Positions 26,619 through 35,216 of a DNA stretch of 64,000 nt are shown here, piece by piece. The stretch's first letter is position 1; every line of letters begins with the position of its first letter. Origin of the DNA: Pontibacillus litoralis JSM 072002 (GTDB lineage Bacteria > Bacillota > Bacilli > Bacillales > BH030062); NCBI RefSeq assembly GCF_000775615.1, contig NZ_AVPG01000003.1, forward strand, positions 62,001 through 126,000, written 5' to 3'. Below the pieces are notes generated by a model, which was given only the letters and a program-made list of their open reading frames with translations, did no database searches and was not told the DNA's origin. The translations under genes were made by a program, and so were the position numbers.

Positions 26619-27035
26619 TTAATAGAAGTATGGAAAGAAGAAGCTGCGAATTCCAAAGAACGGAAAGCGATAACGACGGAACCGGCGGAATCGACGAGGG
26701 TATCCATAACCATATCCCCACCCTGGACCATAACCATATCCATAACCAAACTGACGATTTTGTGAACCTTCCATTTCTTCTTCTTCGTCACCAGCAGGCA
26801 TTAACATGTATACATGATTATCATCCATATCTTCAATAATACCTTCATATTGCTTGCCATCATTCATTTCAATGATAACCATATAATACATATGTTGATG
26901 ACAATAATCTTTCCATTGTTGTTTATTATCTTGGTGAGGATTGACATGGTAACCATTCATGGACATAGACGTTTGCCCATTTTCTGGCATACTATTCCCG
27001 TAAGACAGATGCATTTGGTTCGGCTGTTGATACAT
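26619..27035 (-). CDS. Gly/Tyr/Arg-rich protein, possible spore coat component
   Basis: Not assigned to a named family; 138 aa. The N-terminus is Gln/Asn/Met-rich (MYQQPNQMHLSYGNSMPENG). A short central beta segment reads YYMVIIEMNDGKQYEGIIEDMDD, like an Sm-type or DUF-like strand pair (quoted in part). The end is low-complexity, with Gly-Tyr repeats and an Arg/Phe tail (YGYGYPRRFRRFRRYRF). Such tails are common in Bacillus spore coat proteins, which is the only basis for the suggestion. AAAGGGGAG stands 8 nt before the ATG at 27035. Confidence 0.5.
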   Translation of the reverse strand: MYQQPNQMHLSYGNSMPENGQTSMSMNGYHVNPHQDNKQQWKDYCHQHMYYMVIIEMNDGKQYEGIIEDMDDNHVYMLMPAGDEEEEMEGSQNRQFGYGYGYGPGWGYGYGYPRRFRRFRRYRFPFFGIRSFFFPYFY

Positions 27036-27117
27036 AAACATTTCTCCCCTTTAGTTATAAATGAGTCAATGTTAGTGTATTCAACTTGTAGGTATTTGTT
27101 ACGGTGTAAAGACATAT

Positions 27118-27618
27118 TCACGAAAGGTGATCGTCTATCATTATCTCGTACTCCTTTCTAGTCATTGTCTCTATAAAGGAAATATTCCATTGATCTTGCT
27201 TAGCTTCATAAGTAATTGATTGGACCGCGTACATACTAAACGAACTAGTATGACTGGACTCAAGCGCTAATCCTAACGCCTCTGCTTCGGTTAAATCAGC
27301 ACCTTCAGGCATTGTTGACGGAACAATGTTAATCTCCTTAGCCTTTCCATGCCCTGGATATGATTCCGCTATTCCTTCATAAAACCATACTTGCACTTTC
27401 TCCCCTTCTGGAACTTCCGCTTCACTTCCACTTACCCAGACAGCATTATAAAATTCGCTCACACCACCGGTTTCACTATAATCAATTGGTGTATCAGACA
27501 CAACAAGAAAATTATTATCTTGTCTATCCATTACATAACCGGTTAAATCAGGTGATTCTTTTGCAATACCGCACCCTGTTAAGAGGCTAAAGACAAATAC
27601 GAGTATAACGTACTTCAA
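27118..27618 (-). CDS. lipoprotein with DUF3221 (YobA-like) domain
   Basis: 166-aa secreted lipoprotein. The signal is MKYVILVFVFSLLTGCG, with the lipobox LTGC (Cys16). The first domain (DLTGYVMDRQDNNFLVVSDTP) has the DUF3221 pattern, an OB-like fold of unknown role seen in Bacillus surface proteins. The C-terminal half (EAEALGLALESSHTSSF) is specific to this protein. It would be anchored on the outer face of the membrane. Confidence 0.65.
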   Translation of the reverse strand: MKYVILVFVFSLLTGCGIAKESPDLTGYVMDRQDNNFLVVSDTPIDYSETGGVSEFYNAVWVSGSEAEVPEGEKVQVWFYEGIAESYPGHGKAKEINIVPSTMPEGADLTEAEALGLALESSHTSSFSMYAVQSITYEAKQDQWNISFIETMTRKEYEIMIDDHLS

Positions 27619-27772
27619 TTAACCACTCCTTATTATGTATCTATCATTTTTTTCGTTTTATTGTTTGAAACCATCTCATGATAATATACGAGAAACATAA
27701 GCAAATTGTTTCATACTTATACACAAATTCATTACTAAAATGCCCTTTTTTAATAGGAGCAACCATTAAAAA

Positions 27773-27814
27773 TGGACTTTCAAAGAAGTTTGCATACACT
27801 CCTTTGAAAGTCCA
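27773..27814. terminator. strong hairpin downstream of the kinase gene
   Basis: Thirteen-bp perfect stem TGGACTTTCAAAG/CTTTGAAAGTCCA with a 16-nt loop. A-rich flanks give a T-tract on the minus strand for the kinase transcript. Confidence 0.75.
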
Positions 27815-27851
27815 AAATATAACGCTTTCATTCTTGTAACTCTTGTATATT

Positions 27852-29759
27852 CTACATTTCTACTGGCAATATAATGGTAACACAAGTACCTTCACCAAGT
27901 TTACTATCATATTGAATCGATCCACCGAGACTTTCCACAAATTTGGTGGTTACCATAATACCTAGCCCAGTCCCTTTTTCTTTCGTTGTAAAAAATGGCT
28001 CGCCGATACGACGTAATTGTTCTACGTCCATTCCTTTCCCGTTGTCTTGCAGCTTGATTACGATATTAGATTGAATTGAATTATATGTAGTGGATATAGA
28101 CAACTTCCCTTCTTTATCCATTGCTTCTAGTGCATTCTTCACAATATTGATAAAGACTTGCTTTAGCCGTTTAGGGTCGGAATGAATAACAGATACATCT
28201 GCATCAAAGTTCGTTTCTACTTGTATGTTATGCTTATTTATTTGATGAGTAAATAATGATAATGCATATTCAATTATTTCCGTAACATTCGTTTCTGTAT
28301 AAGCATCCATCTCATTTGGTTTCGCAAGTAGCATGAACTCATTTACAATTGTTTCAATTCTTGCTAATTCCGAAAAGATAATATCATTATACTGACTTTT
28401 GCTAGAAGAATTGGACATCATTAATTGCAAGAATCCTTTAATAGAAGTAAGAGGATTACGTATTTCATGAGCAATACCTGCCGCTACTCTCACTACCGTT
28501 TCATATTGATCTGAGCGCACTTGCAGCTCTTCTTTTTCTTTCTCTTCTGTAATATCCTCATCGACACCTACGACCAAGGTTTTAGTCATTTGCTTTAATG
28601 GATATCCTTTCGAGCGAATCCATCTCCATTCACCCGATGATAGTTGAAAACGATAATCTACCGTTGCTTTTTCCACACGCATTTTTTTAAAAGCATCTAT
28701 TACTTTGGAACGATCATCTTTATGAATGCGCTTCAGCAATATCGTTGGCTTCTTTAATAATTGCGATATAGATAAGCCAAAGATTTTCTCAAAGCTAGGG
28801 CTAATATATTCCCACGTGTGATACTTAGTCGTACTTATCCAAAATGCTTCATTCACATTTTCCGCTAACAAAGAGAAGCGCTCCTCTGTCTCACGAAGGG
28901 CCTCTATATAGGATTTCTCTTCCGTAATATCTTGAACGAATAATATTAGCTCCTCTTCATAAGGATAAGCTGTAATGTCTAACATCTTCTCTACACGGTG
29001 CAAGTACTCTTGAAAATGGACGACTCGCTTCGTTTTTATTGCCTTCATATAATTCATATAGAAATTATGGTGCTCTTCTTTTGGATAAACATCCCACATG
29101 TTCACATTATATACATCTTGTAATTTAAGACCAATAATGCTTTCGAGCGTCGGATTAATATAAAGGGCTCGCCAATCCTTCCCAATAACCGCAAACCCGT
29201 GGGGGATAGTTTCAAATATCCCTTTCATGCGTTGATATGCACTATTTGAATGAGGATGATTATCTAAAAAAGCAGAAAGAGATTTATCGTTCTTCATTGA
29301 AGGATCCGTTTCCATCCGCCGATTAATTAAGGAAAGCCATGTCATAAAATAATCAGAGTCGTTCACTTGTTCTTGAGGTGATTCCTCCTGCACGTCCGTA
29401 AATTCTCGTTCTTCCCCAATAATGACTGATTTACTTTCAGATAAATTCATCAAGGTTACATATACCCATCTCTCACAGTCATTGACTAACAAACGAACTT
29501 GTAAATCTTTCGTTTCATTTATTTCATTATTTCGTAAAAGCAACCGAAGCACCGCGCGATCTTGTTTATGAAAATTACATAACCAGTCTTCTAACATTAC
29601 ACACTCAGAATCCTCTTCTACTATGTCAAGGAATTTATCGTGACAAGCAACCAAGTTATTCTCTCGATTGAAGATACACCCCCAATCACCTAATGACTCT
29701 ACTAATTTAAAAAAATCATGTATAGAAGGAGTAGTCTTATTTCCGCTTACACGAATCAC
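27852..29759 (-). CDS. PAS-domain sensor histidine kinase, sporulation-kinase type
   Basis: About 635 aa, without membrane helices, hence cytosolic like KinA/KinE. Several PAS domains precede the kinase: one near the N-terminus, one around GFAVIGKDWRALYINPTLES, and one around EYISPSFEKIFGLS with a PAC segment. The HisKA box is GIAHEIRNPLTSIKGFLQL (phospho-His), then NIVKNALEAM (N box), DNGKGM (G1) and KGTGLGIMVT (G2). Such kinases feed the Spo0A phosphorelay in Bacillus; that role is inferred. I place the start at GTG 29759, with AAGGAGAG 8 nt upstream; the ATG at 29807 lacks a site. Confidence 0.8.
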   Translation of the reverse strand: MIRVSGNKTTPSIHDFFKLVESLGDWGCIFNRENNLVACHDKFLDIVEEDSECVMLEDWLCNFHKQDRAVLRLLLRNNEINETKDLQVRLLVNDCERWVYVTLMNLSESKSVIIGEEREFTDVQEESPQEQVNDSDYFMTWLSLINRRMETDPSMKNDKSLSAFLDNHPHSNSAYQRMKGIFETIPHGFAVIGKDWRALYINPTLESIIGLKLQDVYNVNMWDVYPKEEHHNFYMNYMKAIKTKRVVHFQEYLHRVEKMLDITAYPYEEELILFVQDITEEKSYIEALRETEERFSLLAENVNEAFWISTTKYHTWEYISPSFEKIFGLSISQLLKKPTILLKRIHKDDRSKVIDAFKKMRVEKATVDYRFQLSSGEWRWIRSKGYPLKQMTKTLVVGVDEDITEEKEKEELQVRSDQYETVVRVAAGIAHEIRNPLTSIKGFLQLMMSNSSSKSQYNDIIFSELARIETIVNEFMLLAKPNEMDAYTETNVTEIIEYALSLFTHQINKHNIQVETNFDADVSVIHSDPKRLKQVFINIVKNALEAMDKEGKLSISTTYNSIQSNIVIKLQDNGKGMDVEQLRRIGEPFFTTKEKGTGLGIMVTTKFVESLGGSIQYDSKLGEGTCVTIILPVEM

Positions 29760-29913
29760 AATATAATCTCTCCTTATTTTCCGTCTACAATTAACTATAC
29801 GACTCATTTTATACTATTCTAGTTAATTTTTGTATATATTCTTCTATATAATACAAATTTCTTTTACATTCGACAAAAACCGCACAGTACACGTAGAACT
29901 CACTCTTTGCTCA

Positions 29914-31611
29914 TCATTCCTCATGAAATGAACTCCAAAAATCTCCATTACGTTTAATTATATCCATTATTTCTACAAAAGGAATAGTAAAAGTAACAAA
30001 GCCTGCAACATATGGGGCAATTTCATACGGATTAAAATAAATATACAAGTGCTCTTCGTCCACATAAAAAGGTTGATTAGGACTTATCCCTTGGTAGCTA
30101 CCTGGAAACACATAAGAATAATCCCCAGACTCGATTTGTTGTGCAATGATAGCACTTAACACTTCCACATAATTGCTACCTGTCTTAAATAAATCTTTTA
30201 ATTCATAGAACACACCGCTAATCAAATCAATATTTGCAAACACTTTTGTCGGCATCGGATGAGCTGCACCAAAGTAATACAAAGACCCATCTAGTTCGAA
30301 CACCACCAGTTGCTTACGAAAAAAGAACACATCAAAATCACCAAAATACGTGTATTCTAGTTGTTTTTCCTCATCAACTGGCTTTACCTGAGATAAATCC
30401 CTTAGTTGATGATTTACCTCTTTCTCTATGTTTACATCCGGCATTCCACCAATCATTGGATAGTAAACGAGATAATCACGATTCGGATGATACGTGCGCC
30501 GAACAACACGATATTGATTGTTTAAACGAATGGTTTTGTTCGGTTTGTAAATGGTCGAACCATCTCGATTCACATAAATTGTTTCGAAGTTAACAACAGC
30601 TTTAATAATTTTTCCTGATAACGAAAGGAAACCTTGTCCTTGTAACTTCGGCATTTGCGGAGAGGCTGTCCCTTTTCGATTAATAAAAAAAGTCTCATCG
30701 CCAGCTTGAACCGAGGCTAATCCTTGATCATATGGCAACACATTTTCATACACATAATCCGTTAAAAATACACCATTTGTCGTTGCTATCGCGTATCTCC
30801 TTCCTAAAAACGGTTTATCCTCCACAAGCGCTTTGCCAGCTGCGACTCGATTCTCCCCTAATAACTGAATATCATCATAGATCGGTTTCATTATATAAAT
30901 GCCACTCTTATCAATTAGGCCGTCATTATACTTTCCATCCACTATACGATATACAACTGCACGACCTCCTTGAAAAGCTTGTGCTCCATCAAAAGACGGT
31001 TTTATAATTATTTTCCCTGCTTCATTTACATAGCCATACTTCCCGTCCTCTTCAGCTTGAAATACGAGCAGCCCGTTACCATATTGCCCTACAAATGGAT
31101 AGCGATATGTGTGCAGTTGTTTACCTGTTTTACTAATTAGCGCATACACTTGCTCCTCTATTTGGACGATTGCTTTACCGTCCACAAATGGAGTAGCTGA
31201 TACAAACTGAGCCGGAATCGCCTCTTCCCCATTTTTATTCAAATATCCATAGCGAGTATCTTGATTAAATACAGCTAACCCTTCATGATAAGAACCAATA
31301 TAGTCATACAATTGAGTTGTAACAACATTCCCATCGCTATCTAACACACTGGCACCATTTGTATGTGACGCAATTGCTCTCTCATCTTGATAATCTGTAA
31401 TATATTGATAGAACGGACGAACGATGTAACTTCCTTTTCCATTAATAACACCGTAAAGATCATCCTTCATGACAACAGCTAAGCCATTTTGTTGATAATT
31501 ACGCGCTTGTCCCCATTGTGGCGAAATACGAAATATACCATTATTCCCTATATACCCCCACTTTCGTCCACCGACTTGATGCACGTATGCAGGAAATAAT
31601 TTAGAATACAT
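29914..31611 (-). CDS. WG-repeat protein with C-terminal DUF3298-like domain
   Basis: 565 aa without a signal peptide. At least seven WG-type repeats occupy residues ~15-330, visible as recurring WGYIGNNG, YGVINGKG, YGYLNKNGE, YGYVNEAGK and DGLIDKSG, about 40-50 residues apart. They are predicted to fold as a beta-propeller-like solenoid. The C-terminal ~180 residues (QLEYTYFGDFDVFFF ... LKDLF) look like the DUF3298 domain found on RsiV-like proteins. The ATG at 31611 is 8 nt after AGAAGGTG. The function is unknown; the combination recurs in Firmicutes. Confidence 0.7.
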   Translation of the reverse strand: MYSKLFPAYVHQVGGRKWGYIGNNGIFRISPQWGQARNYQQNGLAVVMKDDLYGVINGKGSYIVRPFYQYITDYQDERAIASHTNGASVLDSDGNVVTTQLYDYIGSYHEGLAVFNQDTRYGYLNKNGEEAIPAQFVSATPFVDGKAIVQIEEQVYALISKTGKQLHTYRYPFVGQYGNGLLVFQAEEDGKYGYVNEAGKIIIKPSFDGAQAFQGGRAVVYRIVDGKYNDGLIDKSGIYIMKPIYDDIQLLGENRVAAGKALVEDKPFLGRRYAIATTNGVFLTDYVYENVLPYDQGLASVQAGDETFFINRKGTASPQMPKLQGQGFLSLSGKIIKAVVNFETIYVNRDGSTIYKPNKTIRLNNQYRVVRRTYHPNRDYLVYYPMIGGMPDVNIEKEVNHQLRDLSQVKPVDEEKQLEYTYFGDFDVFFFRKQLVVFELDGSLYYFGAAHPMPTKVFANIDLISGVFYELKDLFKTGSNYVEVLSAIIAQQIESGDYSYVFPGSYQGISPNQPFYVDEEHLYIYFNPYEIAPYVAGFVTFTIPFVEIMDIIKRNGDFWSSFHEE

Positions 31612-31794
31612 GAACCGCACACCTTCTTCCTATGACCGTTTCACCTAAGTATATGAACAGAAATAGGATTTATGATGATAGAATAACTTTAATTTTTTCT
31701 ATTTATATTGTAGTTAGCACATTATTACCGTGCTTATTCCTCCCGAGTACCTACTGTTCTTTAGTTCTCCCTCTTATTCTACAAGAAAGGGAAT

Positions 31795-32079
31795 TTATGA
31801 TACTTCCGTCGATTGAAACAATGCTTGAACTTGTAAACATAATTCCTCCACATATTGTTCGATTTCATAAGGGATAGAATCTCTTCTTTGCCAGTGAATC
31901 TCACGTCCATTTAGCATGCGTGATCTACTAGAAGCGAACATCCACAGTAACTTATTTCCTTTTATAAAAGCAGTCCATAACCATTCTTCTTGTTCATCCT
32001 TACTTATACCAATCAACGTATGACTTGCTTTACGATTTTGGCTTTTTTCAATCGTTTTTAGTTGATGGATCAATGCCAT
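31795..32079 (-). CDS. uncharacterised small protein (94 aa)
   Basis: Not recognised. It is a soluble, mixed charged protein with an aromatic centre (EEWLWTAFIKGNKLLWMF) and a helical end (YVEELCLQVQALF). The strong AGGAGAGGGG before the ATG supports translation. It lies between a WG-repeat gene and a thioredoxin-like gene, all on the minus strand, but separate terminators suggest separate transcripts. Confidence 0.55.
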   Translation of the reverse strand: MALIHQLKTIEKSQNRKASHTLIGISKDEQEEWLWTAFIKGNKLLWMFASSRSRMLNGREIHWQRRDSIPYEIEQYVEELCLQVQALFQSTEVS

Positions 32080-32208
32080 GCCCCTCTCCTACATAAGTCG
32101 TTAGGTATAGTATGGGCAGTTAATGATAGCTATATAACTTCATTTATCGACCTTTTTCCATTATTCATACCTATAAAAAGAGGCTGGGACGTAACTATCC
32201 TCAACTAA

Positions 32209-32241
32209 AAAAGTTCTGTATTCAATACAGAACTTTCGTTT
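32209..32241 (-). terminator. intrinsic terminator of the msrA-thioredoxin unit
   Basis: Thirteen-bp perfect stem AAAGTTCTGTATT/AATACAGAACTTT; on the minus strand it is followed by TTTTTT. Confidence 0.9.
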
Positions 32242-32565
32242 TTAATGCAAAGCATCTATTAATTTATGCAATTGTTGATTTAACTCCTCCATTGGCACAA
32301 ATCGTGCTTTACGGAACATTTCTTTCCCGTCGACAGATACAATAAGAACAGGAACAGTAAAAATTTCATATTCTGCAGCAATCGAAGGTATCTTCTCTGC
32401 ATCTACATGTAAGGAAGCAATATTCGGATATTGTTGCAGCAATTGCTCTACTTGAGGCAGTAACGAGTGACAAACAGAGCAATTCTCACGCGAAATGTAA
32501 ACTAATGTGACTTGATTGTCCTGCACAAATGAGCGAACTTCTTCTATTGTTTGAGCTTGATTCAT
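32242..32565 (-). CDS. thioredoxin-family protein (YtpP/YdbP-like)
   Basis: 107-aa single thioredoxin fold. The active site is CSVC (in ENCSVCHSLLPQV) instead of the usual CGPC, and the cis-Pro is in TVPVLIVS. YtpP-like proteins of Bacillus have such variant sites. The ATG at 32565 is 9 nt behind AAAAGGTG. It lies 86 bp downstream of msrA on the same strand with no terminator between, so it may be co-transcribed under the SAM riboswitch. It could recycle oxidised MsrA, which is an inference. Confidence 0.75.
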   Translation of the reverse strand: MNQAQTIEEVRSFVQDNQVTLVYISRENCSVCHSLLPQVEQLLQQYPNIASLHVDAEKIPSIAAEYEIFTVPVLIVSVDGKEMFRKARFVPMEELNQQLHKLIDALH

Positions 32566-32651
32566 CTTTATCCACACCTTTTATTTTTTGCTTCTACTAG
32601 CATACCAATTTAGATGCTTATTTACCCGAAATTTGCCTACCCCATAAGGTA

Positions 32652-33122
32652 TCATTTCCCACAAGATACAGAACCGTTCTTTTGAAAATATTTCTGATGA
32701 TACTCTTCTGCTTCATAAAAGGCGGTCAATCCGATTACTTCCGTTACAATCGGGTTCGAAAATTCGCCTTTTGCGTTCCACTCTTTTATTTTTTGTTCAG
32801 CGATTTTTTGTTGCGCTTCATTCGTGTAAAAGATAGCAGAGCGATATTGTGAACCAACATCTTCTCCTTGACGATTACGCTGCGTCGGATCATGACACTC
32901 AAAAAACTGATCAATTAACGTTTCATAATTGATTATTTGAGGATCAAACTCCACTTTTGTCGTTTCCACATGACCAGTCTTACCTGCTTTCACTTGTTCA
33001 TAGGTCGGATTCGCAACCTGTCCACCTGTATAGCCAACACGAGTTGCTATGACTCCATCCAACCTTTCCAAAAAAGCCTCCACACCCCAAAAACATCCTG
33101 CACCAAAATAAGCAATTGTCAT
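32652..33122 (-). CDS. msrA: peptide methionine sulfoxide reductase MsrA
   Basis: Repairs methionine-S-sulfoxide in proteins. 156 aa with the catalytic GAGCFWGVEAFLERLDGV (Cys9), GYTGG and the substrate pocket residues in FFECHDPTQRNRQGEDVGSQ and YRSAIFY. A C-terminal Cys (GSVSCGK) can act as the resolving residue. It starts with ATG behind AAAGGGGTG. It is preceded by a full SAM-I riboswitch with terminator, so it should be expressed when S-adenosylmethionine is low. Confidence 0.93.
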   Translation of the reverse strand: MTIAYFGAGCFWGVEAFLERLDGVIATRVGYTGGQVANPTYEQVKAGKTGHVETTKVEFDPQIINYETLIDQFFECHDPTQRNRQGEDVGSQYRSAIFYTNEAQQKIAEQKIKEWNAKGEFSNPIVTEVIGLTAFYEAEEYHQKYFQKNGSVSCGK

Positions 33123-33142
33123 ACTCTACACCCCTTTAAATA

Positions 33143-33170
33143 GACCCCTTTCTTGATCAAGAAAGGGGTC
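33143..33170 (-). terminator. riboswitch expression-platform terminator
   Basis: A 28-bp perfect palindrome (arms GACCCCTTTCTTGA/TCAAGAAAGGGGTC), 20 nt before the msrA start, just downstream of the S-box. The T-tail is short (CTATTT). The 5' arm CCTTTCT can pair with the S-box P1 3' strand (AGAGGAG) as antiterminator. Confidence 0.75.
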
Positions 33171-33180
33171 ATGACATATG

Positions 33181-33300
33181 TGCATGCTCCTCTCATCTCC
33201 CAAGGAATGATACCTTGCAGGATTTGGCACCGTTTCGACTATTCGAATGGTTGCCGGGCTTCAAAGGGCCAGTCCCTCCGCCTCTCTTGATAAGAAATAA
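33181..33300 (-). promoter_or_regulatory. SAM-I riboswitch (S-box) controlling msrA
   Basis: The minus strand shows the S-box core in order: CTTATCAAGAGAGGCGGAGG, GACTGGCCC, GAAGCCCGGCAACC, GGTGCCAAATCCTGC and GAGATGAGAG. The first and last blocks form P1 (CTTATC with GATGAG). These are the invariant SAM-binding and kink-turn elements of SAM-I. A terminator lies 11 nt beyond. S-adenosylmethionine should switch msrA, and possibly the thioredoxin gene, off. Confidence 0.95.
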
Positions 33301-33412
33301 ACAATAGTATTTGATTTTTTTATATTCTACACTTCCTTGATTTCATTGTAAAGAATTTTTAGATATCTTGTGTTATGCTTAATACATACAAAGAGTAAAG
33401 GAGCTATGCACG

Positions 33413-33793
33413 ATGTTCAAAACCATCTCAACACATAAAGCCCCAGCAGCCATTGGACCTTATTCCCAAGCCGCCGACGTAGGAAACCTTCTATTTATTT
33501 CTGGGCAAATTCCGCTTGATCCTGAAACACAAGCATTCGTATCATATGATGTGAAAGACCAAACAGAACAAGTAATGAAAAACATCGGAGCCATTTTGGA
33601 AGAAGCCGGGTTAACATACAACCATATTGCCAAAGCCAACATTTACTTAGCGAACATGGATGACTTTACGACAGTAAATGAAGTGTATGCCAGTTTTCTA
33701 ACAGAACCATATCCAGCTCGCGCAGCTATCGAAGTAAGCCGCCTACCAAAAGGAGCTAAGGTAGAAATAGAAGCCATCGCTGTAAAGGAATAA
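33413..33793 (+). CDS. ridA: RidA-family imine/enamine deaminase
   Basis: 126-aa RidA (YjgF/YabJ) that hydrolyses reactive 2-aminoacrylate to pyruvate. Conserved features are KAPAAIGPYSQA near residue 10, LLFISGQIPLDP, the substrate Arg in YPARAAIEVSRLPKGAKVEIEAIA near residue 105. AAAGGAG precedes the ATG. B. subtilis yabJ sits next to purR; this copy is elsewhere. Confidence 0.92.
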   Translation: MFKTISTHKAPAAIGPYSQAADVGNLLFISGQIPLDPETQAFVSYDVKDQTEQVMKNIGAILEEAGLTYNHIAKANIYLANMDDFTTVNEVYASFLTEPYPARAAIEVSRLPKGAKVEIEAIAVKE

Positions 33794-33833
33794 AAAGGGA
33801 AGCGGAGCAATTGGATATGTTCCACTGCTCCGC

Positions 33834-34064
33834 TTAGTCCTCATCCTTCACATCGATATCTTCTGGAATTGGCTCATTTAATATTTCTTGAATATATTCG
33901 CGATACTTTTCCAACTGCTCAATATGTGTAGTAAATTGCCCTTGAAAAATTAAATGTTGCTTCCCATCAAATACCGTTCGAATTCGCTTATGATGTACAA
34001 GCTTTTCTATGTACTCCACTGGTAATTCTAAATACTCTGCTGTTTCTTCTATTGTTAAATACAT
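33834..34064 (-). CDS. excisionase-type small DNA-binding protein
   Basis: 76 aa. MYLTIEETAEYLELPVEYIEKLVHHKRIR is the helix-turn-helix/wing pattern of MerR-like excisionase domains. An acidic tail (EPIPEDIDVKDED) follows. It starts 12 bp after the C45-like gene, so the two may form one unit. No phage or integrase genes are nearby, so a role in excision is unlikely. Confidence 0.65.
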   Translation of the reverse strand: MYLTIEETAEYLELPVEYIEKLVHHKRIRTVFDGKQHLIFQGQFTTHIEQLEKYREYIQEILNEPIPEDIDVKDED

Positions 34065-34076
34065 GCTGCAATCCCC

Positions 34077-35129
34077 TTATCTTGCATTTTCATCCATATG
34101 TGGAAACGGCAAATCCGTATCCACCTCGCCTGTAATCGTGCGAAGGCCACAATCATTGCCTGATAACCAGTTGCCAAAATCGAACACTACCGGCTCCTGA
34201 TCACCACCTAAAGCAAACCACGCAACCCTGTCTTTCGGAAAATAGGCTGATGTATGTATCGTACCGGCCCAATTTTTATATTCCTTTGAAAAAACACCTT
34301 GATTCGTATCATTTAACAAGCGAAATGCTTGCTCTGCTGATGTAATATCGCCTCTAGCCTCTTCCATCGTATGTAAACGTTGATACGAATCCGCTAAATA
34401 GTTCCGATTTTCATCTTTCATTCGCTCAAAATGATTGGTACACACATTCGACTTCCGTACTTCTACACCGCGCGGACACGTTTCCACAACATACGTGACC
34501 CCACTAGGATCAAGCACAATATAACTAAACGAGTGACGATGCGGAATCTCCCGTAGCATAGCTACCGCTTCGGCTACATTCGCACAGCTCTCTAAAATCA
34601 GCCTACCAATCATACAACAAATAAAGCCATTTCCCGGTTTTTTACGATGCATAAAATTATACCCTATTGCGAGCCCTTTTTCATTCATCCCATCCATTCT
34701 CCCAGTAATACGCTGGGTTGGGCCAATGATAGCATACCCTTGATCCGTTGGCTGAAACAAAGCAAATCGTCCTTCATACGTCTTCGGCTGATAATCATAA
34801 TTTCGAATCATATAATCCTCACCAGTCAAAATCGAACAACCCGATTTGACATACTCCAAACGATAGCCTCCAAATTCCATTAGCACCCGATTCATCGTCC
34901 AACCCAATGCATCCCGAAGCCCTTCTAGCTCATCCCAAATCCCGGGCGCAAAGCGAACAATCGCCTGCTTCACCTCTGACTCCTCAATTGAAAAACGCGG
35001 TTTACGAAGCTTCCACTGCTTCTCTCTATTTTTTATCGTAAGCGAATCTTGGATAAGCTCCCCTTGCATATAACCAAACGCATAATGCGTACCTCTAAAC
35101 TGAATAATATCACTATAAATTTGCTTCAT
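34077..35129 (-). CDS. C45-family autoproteolytic acyltransferase/hydrolase
   Basis: About 350 aa of the acyl-CoA:6-aminopenicillanate acyltransferase-like Ntn-hydrolase superfamily. The probable nucleophile Cys is in KSGCSILTGEDY, followed by MIRNYDYQP, the Ntn-fold pattern of N-terminal Cys plus Arg/Asn/Asp. Later GMNEKGLAIGYNF and YIVLDPSG are typical. Autocleavage before the Cys would yield an active hydrolase. The start at 35129 follows GTAGGG; an in-frame ATG-like start at 35168 lies at the edge of the repeat region. The substrate is unknown. Confidence 0.7.
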   Translation of the reverse strand: MKQIYSDIIQFRGTHYAFGYMQGELIQDSLTIKNREKQWKLRKPRFSIEESEVKQAIVRFAPGIWDELEGLRDALGWTMNRVLMEFGGYRLEYVKSGCSILTGEDYMIRNYDYQPKTYEGRFALFQPTDQGYAIIGPTQRITGRMDGMNEKGLAIGYNFMHRKKPGNGFICCMIGRLILESCANVAEAVAMLREIPHRHSFSYIVLDPSGVTYVVETCPRGVEVRKSNVCTNHFERMKDENRNYLADSYQRLHTMEEARGDITSAEQAFRLLNDTNQGVFSKEYKNWAGTIHTSAYFPKDRVAWFALGGDQEPVVFDFGNWLSGNDCGLRTITGEVDTDLPFPHMDENAR

Positions 35130-35216
35130 CTTATCCCTACTTTTTACATTAATCCTAACCGATATCACTAGTCACAAGCAAATCGTAGCATTTTTGAGGA
35201 GAATCCCCTGAAGGTT

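Noticed and set aside
27360-27590. 76-aa plus-strand frame opposite the DUF3221 lipoprotein
   Set aside because: Shadow of the lipoprotein gene, which has a lipobox and a full domain.
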